Positions 49,311 through 61,870 of a stretch of DNA of 64,000 nt are shown here, piece after piece. The stretch's first letter is position 1; every line of letters starts with the position of its first letter. The position numbers and the translations under genes were made by a program. The DNA is taken from positions 186,001 to 250,000 of the forward strand of contig JAYKKR010000043.1 of assembly GCA_036971615.1 (NCBI GenBank), read 5' to 3'. Below the pieces are notes generated by a model. That model worked only from the letters and a program-made list of their open reading frames with translations, searched no databases and had not been told where the DNA came from. The DNA comes from Amyloporia xantha (taxonomy: Eukaryota; Basidiomycota; Agaricomycetes; Polyporales; Adustoporiaceae).

Positions 49311-52300
49311 ATGACCCGCATAGATCACGAGCTCGGCGCCGTCAGCGGCCAAGACGCTGCTGACCTTGTCAGTGGACTTCCTCATTACCCTCACGGTACA
49401 CCCGAGTACTCGGTGGACGAGAAATTGGATGAGAAGGCTGGCTCGGCAACAAGCCATTCCGCGGAGGAAGTCGAGGTCGATGAAAAATTCTACGACGAGG
49501 CCGGCAGGGAGAGGGTCCTCGAGACCGCTGAGGATTTCTCTCGTGCGCTCGTCAGTGCCGACGACGACCCAGCGATGCCCATCCACACGTTCCGTATGTG
49601 GTTCACTGGTCTCGGTCTCGCCGTCTTTGGTGCTGTCCTCGGTATGCTCTTCGTGAGTCGATATAGCTTTTCATTTCTCCCTGTATGCTCGCTGATGCGC
49701 TTGCTATCAGCAATTCCGACCTCAAGTCATCTCGGTATCAGCGCTCTTCCTCCAGCTGCTCGCATTCATGATCGGCCGGCTCCTAGCGGTCGTCATTCCT
49801 GGCCCAGGCAGTCGGTTCCACAATGGCAACTGGTTCTGGAATTTCATGAACCCCGGACCGTTCAGTGCGTTTTGGGTCGCCCTCTCTGCATTTGGCGAAA
49901 CAACTGAGTGCTTTGATTTCTAGATCTCAAGGAGCATGTTGCCTCCCAGATCATGGCCAACACTGCTGCGTATGTACCACTTCGCACCTTTTAGGGCACC
50001 GCACTGATGCGGCGCGATCGACAGGACCGCAGCACAGGCCTGTTTTGTGTTCGCCTCTGATGATCTCTTCTACGGCATCACGGTCAACGTAAGGTCTATT
50101 CCACAGACTATATGCGCTTCTCTATACTTATTTGCATGTTCTTGCCCAGCCTGGTAACGCCATCTTCACCCTCCTTGCCTCTCAGCTGATCGGCTATGGG
50201 TTCGCGGGAATGTTCCGTACGTTCTTCCCGCGCATACATCCTATCCATGTCGGATCGCTGATATCATCACCACAATGCCCGATTGACAGGTGCCTTCCTT
50301 GTCTACCCCACGATCATGCTCTACCCCCAGAACCTGATCTACGTCAACCTGTTCGACGTGCTGCACCGATCCAAGGGCGAGATGCTCCAGGGCAAGCGTC
50401 TGCGCTTCTTCTGGATCGTCACGGGCGTCGTGTTCGTGTACGAGTGGTTCCCGGAGTGGATCGCGCCCCTGCTCGGCTCGTTCAACATCGTCTGCCTGTG
50501 CGCGCGCAACTCCGACTGGGTGTCGTACATCTTCGGCGGGGCGGAGGGGAACGAGGGCATGGGGCTCTTGGGCTTCGGCGTCGACTGGGCGAACATCGGG
50601 AGCCAGCCGTTCTATGCGCCCTTGTCGACGCAGCTGTCGAACTACGTCGGCTGGGCGGTGAACTACTTCTTGTTGCCGGCCATCTTCGCGACGAATGTGT
50701 GGCATTCGCAGAACTTCCCGTTCATCTCGCAGAATCTGTACGTCGCTTGCACTCGCTGGGTTATCATTTTCGTCGTGCTCATGCATACTGTCATGTTCTA
50801 GGTTCTGTGCGTTTCAGAGGCTTCGCGCGTATCACGCTACCCGACTAACATTCACATTCATGTTTAGACGAGAACGGCTCCATTTACGACCAGAACCTCA
50901 TCCTCAACCCGTAAGCATGATGACCGCCTCTCGGATCGACTGTTGTCTAATGACTCTGTTACCAAGGGATCTCTCGCTCAACAAGACTGCGTACGATATT
51001 TACGGCCAGCCATGGCAGAGCGGCTCCACAGTCGTACGTCTCACTGTGAAATGCTGCGATTTGCGCGCAGACCTGACCGCACGTCTACCCCGCAGATCTA
51101 CAACCTTGGAATCAACATGTCCATCGGCGCCTGCTTCGTACATATCGCTCTCTGGTACGGCAAGGATGTGCGTGCTCCCTCGCTCTCTCCTCATTTGTCG
51201 CCTTTCCTGACTTCTTACCGTGTGTAGATCTGGGGCGCTTTCATTGACTAGTGGGTATCTCGTGCTCAATGTTGTTCTGCAACCTGACTTTTGGTCATTT
51301 TAGCCTTCGTCGCAAGCCTGTCACTGACTACCACTACAAGAGGATGGCGGTAAGCACCGAATTCAACGTTGCTGGGTATGGTGCTGATGAGTTATATCAT
51401 CACAGATCTACAAGGAGGGTGAGTAAGGATTGATACCTGCCCCGTGCGTCAGACTGAACTTGGTTCCAAGTGCCTATGTGGTGGTATGCCGCCGTCACTG
51501 TCGCTGGTAAGTGATTTTCTGGTTCGCTGTTCTTTCTGCCATTGATGGTTCATATTTCCAACAGCTTTCATCACCGCAAGTACGTCCAGCACAAAACACC
51601 CATTTTGTAGCTATCTTACTGATTGTGGCCCCTAGTGGTCTGCGCATACACGGAGAAGTCGGGGTAGGTGACCTCAAATTCACGAGACATTGTCTTTGCT
51701 GATGTCGCTTCACAGCTTGCCCTGGTGGGCGCTGATCGTCGCGCTCGTCATTGCTGCTCTTTGCCTTCCCTTCTATGGCGCTATGTGGGCTATCGCCGCG
51801 TACGTACTCCTTTTCACCCCGGTCTCACGCGGCGTCCGCTGACATATGGGCGGCTCATTAGCTTCACTCCCGTCATCTCCAACATGTTCCAGATGCTTGC
51901 GTCTGCGCTCATTCCAGGCTCGTCCCAGGCTAACATGGTGTGTGCCTCGTCTGTGATGCCCGTGACCCCGTGCTGATCCGTGTTGTTGCAGTACTTCGAG
52001 CTTTATTCCAGTCAGACGCTCGTTCAAGCGGCGGGTATGCTGGGTGATCTCAAGCTCGGCCAGTACACGAAGCGTGAGTGATCCCATCGGATGGGTCTTG
52101 CAAGCGTGAGCGATCTGCTGATGCATTTCTTCACAGTTCCTCCCAGGGTGCGTTCCGCAGATGGCACATTCGTGACCATGAGATATTGACAGTCATCTTG
52201 TAGACGACGTTCTCCGTGCAAATGGCCGGAACTGTCGTTGGTGCACTACTCAACTGTGAGTCGAACGCCGATATTAGTAGATACACGGTATTGACACCGA

Positions 52301-53250
52301 GCGTAGACGTCATCATGCAGACCGTTGTCAGGAACGAGCGCGCGATTCTGGTGCGTCTTCACATTTATCTCAGTCTAATGATACCCTATTGACCCTTACC
52401 TCATTAGTTGAGTGACGAAGGTACTCGTGTATGGAGTGGACAGCAAGTGCAGTCGTACAACGCGAACGGTGCGGAGACAATTGTTCCACTGCGCGGGCCT
52501 TTGATGTCTAACAAAACAAATTATAGCTATCCTCTGGGGTGCTCTTGGCAAGGAAATTTGTGCGTTAAACCGTCCTAATCCATTAATACGTAGAAACTGA
52601 CGATGTGCTATTAGACGGTCCTGGCGGTCCGTACTTCATCGTTCCTCTCGGTATCGTCATTGGCCTTGCCCTTCCTGTCATCCCCTGGCTCCTGTACAAG
52701 AAGTTCCGCTGGGAATGGCTGAAGCTCGTCAACATGTCGGTGCTTGCTTGTGCGTAGAGCTGTCTTCAAAATACATGTTGGCGTAGCTCACTTATTATGA
52801 TCAGACAACATTGGTGATCTCGCTGGTGGAACCAACGGCTACATCAACACCTGGATGCTCATCGGCCTGACGTCGCATTTCTACATCCGCAAGTACCGCG
52901 CCGGGTGGTTCAGGAAGTACAACGTGAGTGCACCTATTTTGTGCGACTTTATGCATGCTGACAAAACGTTTGACGCAGTATCTCTTCGGTGCCGCAGTAG
53001 ACGGAGGTGCCCAGATCTTTGTCTTCATCTTCTCGGTCAGTTCTTTGGCACATGATATGGTCTTCTCTCGTGGCTGACGGATCTGCTTAGTTCGCTCTCG
53101 CCGGTGCGGGTGGTGTAACAGTTGCCTTCCCGAATTGGGCTCTGAATCCCGTTGGCAATGCTGTACGTCGTCCATCCTCTTGAGGCGTGGGTACCTTTAC
53201 TGACTTGGAACCTCCAGGATTACTGTAAGGTAACATCGCAGGAGGGTTAA
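49311..53250 (+). CDS. OPT-family oligopeptide transporter 1
   Basis: Proton-coupled oligopeptide transporter (Isp4/OPT family), a polytopic plasma-membrane protein importing small peptides or related compounds. The start is ATG 49311 with a roughly 90-residue acidic cytosolic N-terminus (TAEDFSRALVSADDDPAMPI). The first membrane segment is TFRMWFTGLGLAVFGAVLGM. Family blocks: VIPGPGSRFHNGNWFWNFMN, NPGPF then LKEHVASQIMANTAATAAQA, FLVYPTIMLYPQNLIYVNLF, LRFFWIVTGVVFVYEWFPEW, DLSLNKTAYDIYGQPW, KPVTDYHYKRMA, WWALIVALVIAALCLPFYGA, FTPVISNMFQMLASALIPGS, YFELYSSQTLVQAAGMLGDL, VIPWLLYKKFRWEWLKLVNM and HFYIRKYRAGWFRKYN. The C-terminal exon reads DYCKVTSQEG with TAA at 53248-53250. About fifteen short introns. 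Paralog of the inverted gene at 54080-58023. Confidence 0.94.
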
Positions 53251-53655
53251 GTAGTCTCACAGGGCCTCTTCCTGTGCTATCGTAGTAACGGTGTCCTGTG
53301 TGTACTGTATCGGACTCGTAGTGTGATAATAGATTCTTTAATTTTTGTCGTTGCGCGAGGATTGAGCTGGGTACGATATCAATATTCGCGGCCGCCAGGT
53401 CCGAGTCAGCACCGCCATTCTTACCGAAGAGGCTGTGTCTGGGAGCAAAATATTTGAGCTTGATATCTGGAGTGCCACGGTCATTTCAATTCAAAATGAC
53501 AGAATTTCATCTGATACTTACCTTTCCCGTAAATACTGAAGGCGTTTCAGAAGAGATGAGCAATTATTGAATATGGCCTGTTACTTGACACAACGTTTAT
53601 GCCAGTGTATTTGAATTACACTATTATAAACCTTTTATTCCATCAACGCATAACT
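53251..53655. other. Intergenic between OPT 1 and tRNA-Leu
   Basis: AT-rich 3' flank of OPT 1; no coding sense. A NotI-type GCGGCCGC octamer occurs near 53390. Nothing else recognised. Confidence 0.55.
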
Positions 53656-53765
53656 GGTGAGATGGCCGAGCGGTCTAAGGCGCCAGACTAAGGTTTCACC
53701 CGGTTGAACTGGGATTTGAACATATCTGGTCCGAAAGGGCGTGGGTTCGAATCCCGCTCTCATCA
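53656..53765 (+). tRNA. tRNA-Leu (anticodon AAG) with a 30-nt intron
   Basis: Class II tRNA. Acceptor GGTGAGA (53656-53662) pairs with TCTCATC (53758-53764, one G-U), discriminator A. The D-arm region is TGGCCGAGCGGTCTAAGGCG. The anticodon stem is CCAGA (53683-53687) with TCTGG (53725-53729). The loop has C-T then anticodon AAG (53690-53692), followed by G. The intron 53694-53723 sits in the canonical place, one base 3' of the anticodon. Long variable arm, then T-arm GTGGG-TTCGAAT-CCCGC. All elements are present, so it looks functional. It lies between the 3' ends of the two OPT genes. Confidence 0.94.
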
Positions 53766-54079
53766 TATTTTTATAAAATTATTTGCTGATCCACAATTCC
53801 TGGGAGGATCAACTTCCGCTAGCGTTTGCCCTCTGATCCTCTGCCATGAAGGCCTACATTTTTCTGTCAAGAGCAAATCCGTATCCTATTAATTCTTAAA
53901 ATACAAACAACTTTCGTTTTGCAAAGCTGCATCGATTGAACATACGTAATGGTATCAGCAGCAGATAAAATGAACATTCTCTACACATCCAGAAGGCTAG
54001 AAAATCACAGGCCGCTCGACTACACAGTACACCCATCGTACATAATGCAGCGGAGGACATAGAAGATACAAATAAATAA
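53766..54079. other. Intergenic between tRNA-Leu and OPT 2
   Basis: AT-rich, no coding sense. T-run TATTTTTATAAAATTATTTG directly after the tRNA could serve Pol III termination. Confidence 0.5.
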
Positions 54080-57000
54080 CTATGATGTCACTTTGCAGTA
54101 ATCCTAGCACGACGGCGTCAGACCAACTATCAGAGGTAAATGCAAACTACATACCGCATTTCCAACAGGATTCAAGGCCCAGTTGGGGAACGCCACTGTT
54201 ACACCTCCGGCTCCCGCAAGAGCAAACTACATACCAACACGGTCAGCAGTGCGTCGTTAGGTATGGAACTGCACTTACAGAGAAGATGAATACAAAGATT
54301 TGAGCACCACCATCAACGGCTGCACCGAATAGGTACTACATGGCAGTCGACTTAGTAATATGGAAATACTGAGGGGGAAGGAGAGCCATACGTTGTACTT
54401 CACGAACCATCCCGCGCGGTACTTGCGCAGATAGAAGTGCGATGTCATGCCGAGCACCATGATGGTGTTCACGTAACCGTTGGAACCACCAGCCAAATCA
54501 CCGATGTTATCTGGCGTGGGCAACACACAGTCAGTCAAGCCCGTGACGGAAGATGCATGAGATAGATACTGACAAGCCATCACGGACATGTTGATCAGCT
54601 TGAGCCACTCCCAGCGATATCTTTTGTACAAAACCCAGGGGATTACGGGCAGGGCAAGACCGATGATAATCCCAAAGGGAATCACGAAGTAAGGCCCGTT
54701 AGGACCGTCTGAACCGAGGTCAGCGACGGACCATCTATGGAATGCTAATGACAAATGACGCACAGATCTCCTTGCCGAGCGCACCCCACAGGACAGCTGC
54801 AAACGTATGGTTACACACTTTGTCCGATTGATAAAGACTCGTGCGACGTACCGTTGGCGTTATATGATTGGACCTGTTGTCCACTCCAAACACGACTACC
54901 CTCGTTGCTTAACTGGATTAAAGCTCGTTAGATGTACTTAAACTCAGTAGGCGGCAGACGTACCAGGATCGCACGCTCGTTCCTAACAACAGTCTGCATG
55001 ATAACATCTGCAATCACTGTCAGTAATACACGATATGGGACAGAATTCCCGACTAACAGTTGAGCATCGCTCCTACGACTGTCCCGGCCATTTGGACGGA
55101 AAAGGTTGTCTTTATACGGGAGGTGAGTTTTTGCTTTAACAAGCGATATATGGCGACTACATACTCTTGGGGGTACTGCAAAGAGAGCAGCTCAGTGAGT
55201 TTGGGAGTGGTTTGATACTGAGCACCGGCAACTCACGTTTTGTGTACTGGCCCAGCTTGAGATCTCCTAACATACTGGCAGCTTGAACGAGCGTCTGACT
55301 GGAGTAGAGCTCGAAGTACTGCATCCAGACCATCAATACACGGAGGCATCCGCCACCAGTCGTAGAAAGCGCACCATGTTGGCCTGAGACGACCCAGGGA
55401 TGAGGGCCGAGCCGAGCATCTGGAACAAGTTGGTCATGACGGGAGTGAAGCTGTCCACATCGTCGGATTATCAGCGAAAAGTAACATTCAGACACAGGAC
55501 TGGACGTACGCGGCAATGGCCCACATGGCGCCGTAAAAGGGCAGGACAAGACAAGCGATGAGAAGCGCGACGATGAGTGCCCACCACGGAAGGCTGCAGA
55601 AAGCGAGACTTAGGGCATGCGATTGTTCGAGACGAATGATCATGCGTACCCTGACTTCTCGGTGTATGCGCAGACCACTGCAAACGGAATTCAGGAAAGA
55701 TTCTCGCGAAGACGAAGACAACAAGACATACTTGCGGTGATGAAGGCTATATGAAAGATGGCACGTCAGAAGGAGGGAGTGGCATGAAGCAGCTCAATGC
55801 GCACCGCAAATGGTGACGGCACCATACCACCACATGGGAACTAGATGGACAAGCGTGAGTCGGGAATTTCTACAATAGGAAGGCCTTGCGCACCCTCCCT
55901 GTACATCTAAGAGCACCCGAATATGAGTGACTTCCAATGACCATAACGACTGATTATGCTCACCTTCATCCTCTTGTAGTGAAGATCATCAACAGGCGTG
56001 CGACGGAAGCTGATTCATCACGGATCAGACACAATCCACCTCGAGTATAAAATACAGAAATAAACACTGACTAGTCGGCGAAAGCGCTGTAGATCTGGGC
56101 ACAATAGCACGTCAGAATACACCCGCTCTCGAATTAAAACCTTCAGTGACGTACATCCTTGCCATACCACAGACCGATGTGCACGAAACACGCGCCAATC
56201 GACATGTTGACGCCGAAGTTGTAAATCTGCGGAGGAACGATCGATCAGGACTTGCGCAAGATGGGGAGCGGCCGAAATAGTGCGTACGACCGTGGATGAA
56301 GCTTGCCAGGGATGGCCGTATATCGCCAATGCGGTTTTGTTCAGGGATAGGTCGCTATAAAAATACAACACTATTGAACGACTGCGCACGTGCGGCAAGA
56401 ATAAGACCTACGAGGTGAGGATGAGGTTCTGGTCGTAGACAGTACCATTTTCAACTGGAAGGAGTAAAGTAAGACGTCGACGGCTGTCTTCGCATAAATC
56501 GCACAGGCTTACAGAATCTACAGAGAGAGAAATACGCATGTGAGTGATGCACGAGATAATTGTGGTTTTCAGGGGGATCGCACATACAGGTTCTGCGAGA
56601 TGAAGGGGAAATTCTGCGCCTTCCAGACGTTCGACGCAAAGATGGCCGGGATGAGGAAATAATTGACGCCCCACCCCAAATAATTGGACAGCTGTGTCGA
56701 CAGCGGGGTGTAGAACGGGCCGCTGCTGATGTTCGCCCAGTCGACGCCGAACCCGAGGAGGCCGAGGCCCTCGTTCGACTCCGCGCCGCCGAAGATGTAC
56801 GTCACCCAGTTCGAGTGCCGCGCGCACAGGCAGACGATGTTGAACGAGCCGAGGAGGGGCGCGATCCACTCGGGGAACCACTCCCAGGTGAAGACGGCCG
56901 CGGTGAGCAGCCAGAAGAAGCGCAGGCGCGTGCCCTGGAGCATCTCGCCCTTGTAGCGGTGCAGCACGTCGAAGAGGCTGACGTAGATGAGGTTGTGCGG

Positions 57001-58023
57001 GTAAAGCATGATGGTGGGGTATACAAGGAATGCACCTGAAGGATGCCCGCGAGGCCGCGCCGGCGGTTAGTATTGTATCGAGCGGTATTATGACTGGCCA
57101 GAGTACGCACGGAACAGGCCAGCGAATCCGTATCCAATGAGCTGAGAAGCAAGGAGCGTGAAGATGGCATTTCCAGGCTAGAAACCACCGCGTTAATATC
57201 GGCACACGAGTTTATTGTGTCGTCACGCGACGCACGTTAACTGTAATGCCGTAGAAGAGATCGTCGGAGGCAAAGACGAAGCAGGCCTGTGCCGCGGTGC
57301 TAATCGATAATGCGCGCGTCAGCGCGGGATAACTGTGCAAAATGAAGGTCACACGAACGCAGCCGTATTGGCCAGAATTTGGGCGGCGACGTGCTCTTTG
57401 AGGTCTGCCGACAGAAATGGGTCAGTTTTTTTGCGGAGTGGGGGGGTGAGCGGAAGACGCACTGAAAGGCCCAGGGTTCAGGAAATTCCAAAACCAGTTG
57501 TCGCTATGCCAGCGACTGCCAGGACCAGGGATGGCCGCCTCGAAGAACCGTCCGAGCATGTATGCGAGAAGTTGAAGGAACAGTGCTGAGACGGTGAGGA
57601 CTTGTGGTCGGAATTGCTGGGAAACAATTATATAGCTTTCCATCGAAGACACATAACACAATCCGCTGCACTCACGAAGAGCATACCGAGCACCGCACCG
57701 AACACAGCAAGCCCCAAGCCGGTGAACCACATGCGGAAGGTATGAATGGGGAGATTGGGGTCGTCCTCCGAGCTGACGAGAGCGCGCGAAAAGTCCTCTG
57801 CGGTCTCGAGGACTTTCTCCTGTGACTTGTCGACGGGCTCCTCGACCTCGAACTCCTCCCCATACCTGGCGTACTGGCTTGTGACCGAGGCCAGCTCGTG
57901 GAGCTTCTCGTCCGCCAGAAACTCGACATCCGACTTGTCTGTCGCGAAGGTGGACAGACGCTCCACATTGTACGACGCGGCGTCGCGACCGACGGGCTCA
58001 AGCTCATGTTCTGTGAGAGGCAT
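54080..58023 (-). CDS. OPT-family oligopeptide transporter 2 (inverted paralog)
   Basis: Same family and function class as the gene at 49311-53250. The start is ATG 58021-58023 (MPLTEHELEPVGRDAASYNV), with an acidic N-terminus and EDFSRALVSSEDDPNLPI. TFRMWFTGLGLAVFGAVLGM is identical to paralog 1. Next: IPGPGSRWHSDNWFWNFLNP, MLYPHNLIYVSLFDVLHRYK, LRFFWLLTAAVFTWEWFPEW, GLLGFGVDWANISSGPFYTP, NYLGWGVNYFLIPAIFASNV, YFELYSSQTLVQAASMLGDL, VIPWVLYKRYRWEWLKLINM and HFYLRKYRAGWFVKYN. The last two exons give AGGVTVAFPNWALNPVGN and DYCKVTS with TAG at 54080-54082. The C-terminus is three residues shorter than in paralog 1. Intron positions appear shared. Complete by eye. A GATAAG lies 102 bp upstream of the ATG. 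Confidence 0.93.
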
Positions 58024-59207
58024 GGCGAGCGAGCGGGGAGCTGAAGGGGACAGCGCGCGGGACTAGGAGATTGAGGGAAGCGAGGGTGAGCTGGACGGAG
58101 AGCAGTAGATAAACGAGACCCAAGGATAAGTGGCTATCACGAGCCCTGTCTTCTAGGCGCATACCGTAAACCATTTCCGTGGTTCCTGTTGTTCCTGACT
58201 CCAAGTCGCTAGATTGAGAGAGATGAGATGGATGCAGACGATCGGGTAACCGCGTGCTCACTTGAAATGCCGGCGCTTCGCGCTAACACAGAACTGAATC
58301 AACTGATCTTCACTCGCCTTCTTTGAACCGGTCCCGAGCGGGCACCAAGGCCACGTTAACAGTGGGAACATGGCATGAGAACATTGCTCGACGTGAACAC
58401 AGACAGCACACAGCTGCCACCGCGCGACCGTCTCATCCTTATCATCTGCTACCATAGTCGACGTCCTCATCATTAATATACGACCACATCCACCCAACCA
58501 CACCCTTAGCTTGCATTCGAATCCCACGCACCTTGTGGGCCACCATATGCGAAGAAGGATGGCCTGGAGAAAGAAGACGCCGTGCTCATACAGCGATTAC
58601 ATTTTACCAGCGTTTGGCAGCCACGATCAGATAAGTCAAATTGGGAGATAAGTAACCCGTTTCACACGGAATCACACCCCACTTTGCATGCTTGGCGCGC
58701 TCTGCTGAGTCTGCTCCCCAGTCTCCTCGTCGACGGTAGGGTCTCGTCTCATACCATGTTGGCCACGGGTGCATGGCTCTCCCTAGTGCAGATATGCCTA
58801 CTGATGGTCGACCCACTTAGAGACCGGCCTACCGTGCTCCCATCGATCGCGAGTTTTGCAAAATCTTCGAACGTCCTCTAGCTCAAAAGCACGCGACACA
58901 CACCTTTCCAGCCTAGTCTCCTCCGGAATGACGCATGATGCGTCCGACTTCTGCATACTTAGTGTCAGAAGAGGCGGCCAAGTCCGCGCACAGCCAAACA
59001 CAAGGCCTGTCGCCACGGCAGCAGCAGCATCGAGCCCAATCTTCCTCATCAGAACGCGTTCGCGGCCTAACACAACTCCCAAAGATAGCATTGACATACT
59101 AGCACGCCCAGAATCCCCAGATGGCCCCGAGTCGGGCCCGTCCGCATATAGCAAAGTGCTCGAACATCGAAGGTACCTCTACACACATGCTATTCCGCGC
59201 AGATCGC
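58024..59207. other. Intergenic: OPT 2 promoter and DHODH 3' flank
   Basis: GATAAG at 58125-58130. A minus-strand frame 59097-58798 (99 codons from ATG, ...RKIGLDAAAAVATGLVFG...) has a hydrophobic segment but no match I recognise and no support from splicing; it is left unannotated. No other structure seen. Confidence 0.45.
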
Positions 59208-61870
59208 CTACGCGACGGACGTAAGGACAGCAGCTTCCGGCGGCAGCGCCTCCGACACTGCAGCACCCAAGCTCTCGCCCAGCTTGTCCACCAGCCGCAT
59301 CAGCTCCTCCGCCTCCTCTGTGAGTTGAGCGATGCTGCCCTCCTCTGCACGGGCCCCGCCTGTAGACAGGTCGTCCACCTCCTTCAAGCTGAGCTCCGCC
59401 GTCGCCTTCCGCACGACCTCGGTCCACGTCGCACCCTCCTTCTGCAACTCCGCGGCCAGCTCGTCCTTGATGCGCCGGCACGCACCCACGCCGTCATACC
59501 CAAAGCTCGTGTATATCTGCACGGCCGCTGCGCCCGCCTTGGCATACTCCAGCGCGTCCTGGCCCGTCGCGATGCCCCCACATCCCACAATGGGGACAGA
59601 CGCAGGCAGCCGCGCGCGCAGCGCACGCAATGTCGCGAGGGAGTAAGCTTTGAGCGGCGCCCCCGATAGCCCGCCCGCCTCGAGTTTATTTGCTGTAAAC
59701 GCATGGTCACGAGCGCCGGAAACGGTCATCGACACCGATCAGCGAGCGCCCTTCCGTAGATAAATGAACATGTACATACGATCTGTCAAGCTACTCGGAC
59801 GGCGGACAGTCGTATTGCTCACGATGACACCGTCGATGGCGCTATGCCGTACGGCCGCAGCGATATCGGCGACCTCCGCCTCGTCCAAGTCGGGCGCGAT
59901 CTTGAGCACCAGTCTCGGCGTGCGCGGCTTCACGGACGACGCCTCGGACGAAGACGACGCGACGAGCTCGTCCCGCGCGCGTGTGACCGCTTCTAGCAGA
60001 TTCTCCAAGTGCGAGCGATTCTGCAATGATCTGTCAAACCAGCATGATCGGAAGTCAGCCACAGGCACAATACCGGTGCGTGAACCCTGATAAGTGTACG
60101 CGAACGTAAACGTTATCTGCGGAGCCTGCCTATCTCTACACTAGCCTTTTGGACCGAACCAGGACGCTTCGCAGGAAACGGGGGCGAGCGCCGTCAATTA
60201 ACTCCTCCCGTAAGGGAACCAGATCGTGGGCATTAGACGGACGGCGTGAGAAGCCCCCTATAATGAACGAAGCCCAGAAGGGAGGACTCCGCCCACGCCT
60301 GGCCAACCCATTCGCAAAGGGCACATTTCGCCGAAATTGACTGACATGGAACGACTCACCGCAATCCAGGCGTGTTCGGACTGGAAACGTTCACGACTAG
60401 TACGTCCGCGTAACGCGCGAACGCATGCACGCCCGCTACGAAGTCGTCTACAGAGTCCGGCGAAGACGTCTTGTTTTTGCCCAGGTTCACAGCGAGGAGC
60501 GCGTCGTGGCGAAGCGAGGCGTGCGGTTCGCTGCCCTCCTGGTGGAAGAGCGGGAAGCGGGCCCGCAGTCGCGCGAGGACGGTCGTGTGTCCCTCCGAAG
60601 GGAAGCCATAGCGGTTGATGACGGCAGAGTCGTTTATGAGGTGAAACATCCGCGGACGTGGGTTACCTGGCTAGTAGCGTCGTATGGACACATGGTTGAG
60701 CAAATGTGTGAGAGAGAAGCATGTGGAGAAGGGACGATACAAATGGAGACGACCGCAGAGAAGACGCCCCAGTGCTAAGATAGCAATGAAGAATGTCGCG
60801 TATAGCGCCACCGTTCAGAAGTGCAGATGCTCCCCATTTAATGATGGAGAGCATGTGCAGGCGGGAAAGGGAACATATGAACGGTGCACGTGCCGCAGTT
60901 GCCATGCAACTTGGCCCAAACACCACGGAGCGCGGAATGTCCAGCCTTTGCACGCTCAGCAGGACGTTCGCAAGAGTGGTTTGATGAGAATTAGATCGCC
61001 AGTCTGTTTGTTTTCGCAATCGCCAATCCCCAGTGATCATCAGCGCGAAGCGTCTGCCATCCGTTCTAGTGAGAAAGTTTCCCTCACTAGAATTTTTTGT
61101 TACGAGCGGATAAAGCTTGAATGCGAACTCCTGCGCGGCCTTTAAGACATCCACGTGGGTGCTGGAACCAGAATGTAGCCAGCGTTCAGCGCCGGGATCA
61201 GTGCGCGCTGTTTCCAAGCCAACTAAGGATAAAACTCCGGAGCCGCATATACGCGAACGCAAAGGAATAGGGGAAGGAAGAAGGAAGAAGGCCTGAACAG
61301 AAAACTTACCTGGGGCTTCGGAGTTATACTGCCAACCTCGACCCAGCTGAACCCAAGGTCGAAGAGACCTGCACCGATCCTGCTCCTTTACATGAAGTAC
61401 CCAGGCCGGGAGGAGGGAGATTCTTACCGTCGACAGCTTCCCCATGTTTGTCGAACCCAGCCGCCAGCCCGACGGGATTTGAGATCTCCTCCCCCCACAG
61501 CTGGCAGTGGATATAACCTGTGAACCCCTGATACCTGGCGGAAATTATATGGGATACGACGCACCTCAACCTTGAGCCTCTCGTCATCCCGCTGCGTATC
61601 TCGCGGCGCCCATCCGCTCGCAAGCACCCTCACAGCTAATTTGTGCCCTGTTTCCGCGTCGAGGGTGTGTCGTATGATGGGTGTGATGACGTATCGGTGA
61701 ATGGCCGAGCGGCAGTCAAGGTAGTAGGCAGCGAACAGTCCAGTCGAGACGGCTAGCGCAGATGCGTAAAGACCGATACGGGGACCCGATGGTGCCGTCG
61801 ATGAGGCTAATGTGGATGCATGGCGGCGAGGCGTGGGCAAGCGGGACAGCCGAGGCTGAAAGCGTAACAT
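59208..61870 (-). CDS. URA9: Dihydroorotate dehydrogenase, class 2 (mitochondrial)
   Basis: Quinone-dependent dihydroorotate dehydrogenase, fourth step of de novo pyrimidine synthesis, in the inner mitochondrial membrane. The start is ATG at 61868-61870. The N-terminus [20 protein letters not shown] is Arg-rich (targeting), followed by a helix [20 protein letters not shown]; both mark class 2 enzymes. Core: [40 protein letters not shown] joined to [49 protein letters not shown] (active-site loop), [62 protein letters not shown] and [14 protein letters not shown] (FMN phosphate site). A helical, acidic C-terminal extension of about 60 residues follows ([20 protein letters not shown]), longer than usual. 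Two introns are unusually long: 60671-61309 (639 bp) and 60031-60359 (329 bp). Confidence 0.94.
61064..61092. repeat. Perfect 10-bp-arm hairpin in a long DHODH intron
   Basis: TTCTAGTGAG (61064-61073), 9-nt loop, CTCACTAGAA (61083-61092). Seen directly, inside the 639-bp intron. Possible footprint of an inserted element or intronic structure. Confidence 0.5.

Noticed and set aside
56408..57205. Long minus-strand frame of 265 codons over OPT 2
   Set aside because: It is a shadow of the GC-rich OPT exons in another frame; the true frame carries the family blocks (LIYVSLFDVLHRYK and others).
58513..58530. TTCGAATCCC as the T-arm of a second tRNA
   Set aside because: No matching acceptor, D-arm or anticodon stem around it on either strand.
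60663..61445. 260-codon minus-strand frame across the DHODH long intron
   Set aside because: It runs in a different frame from both flanking DHODH exons and through the intron; the exon frame with SITPKPQ and GNPRPRM is the real one.
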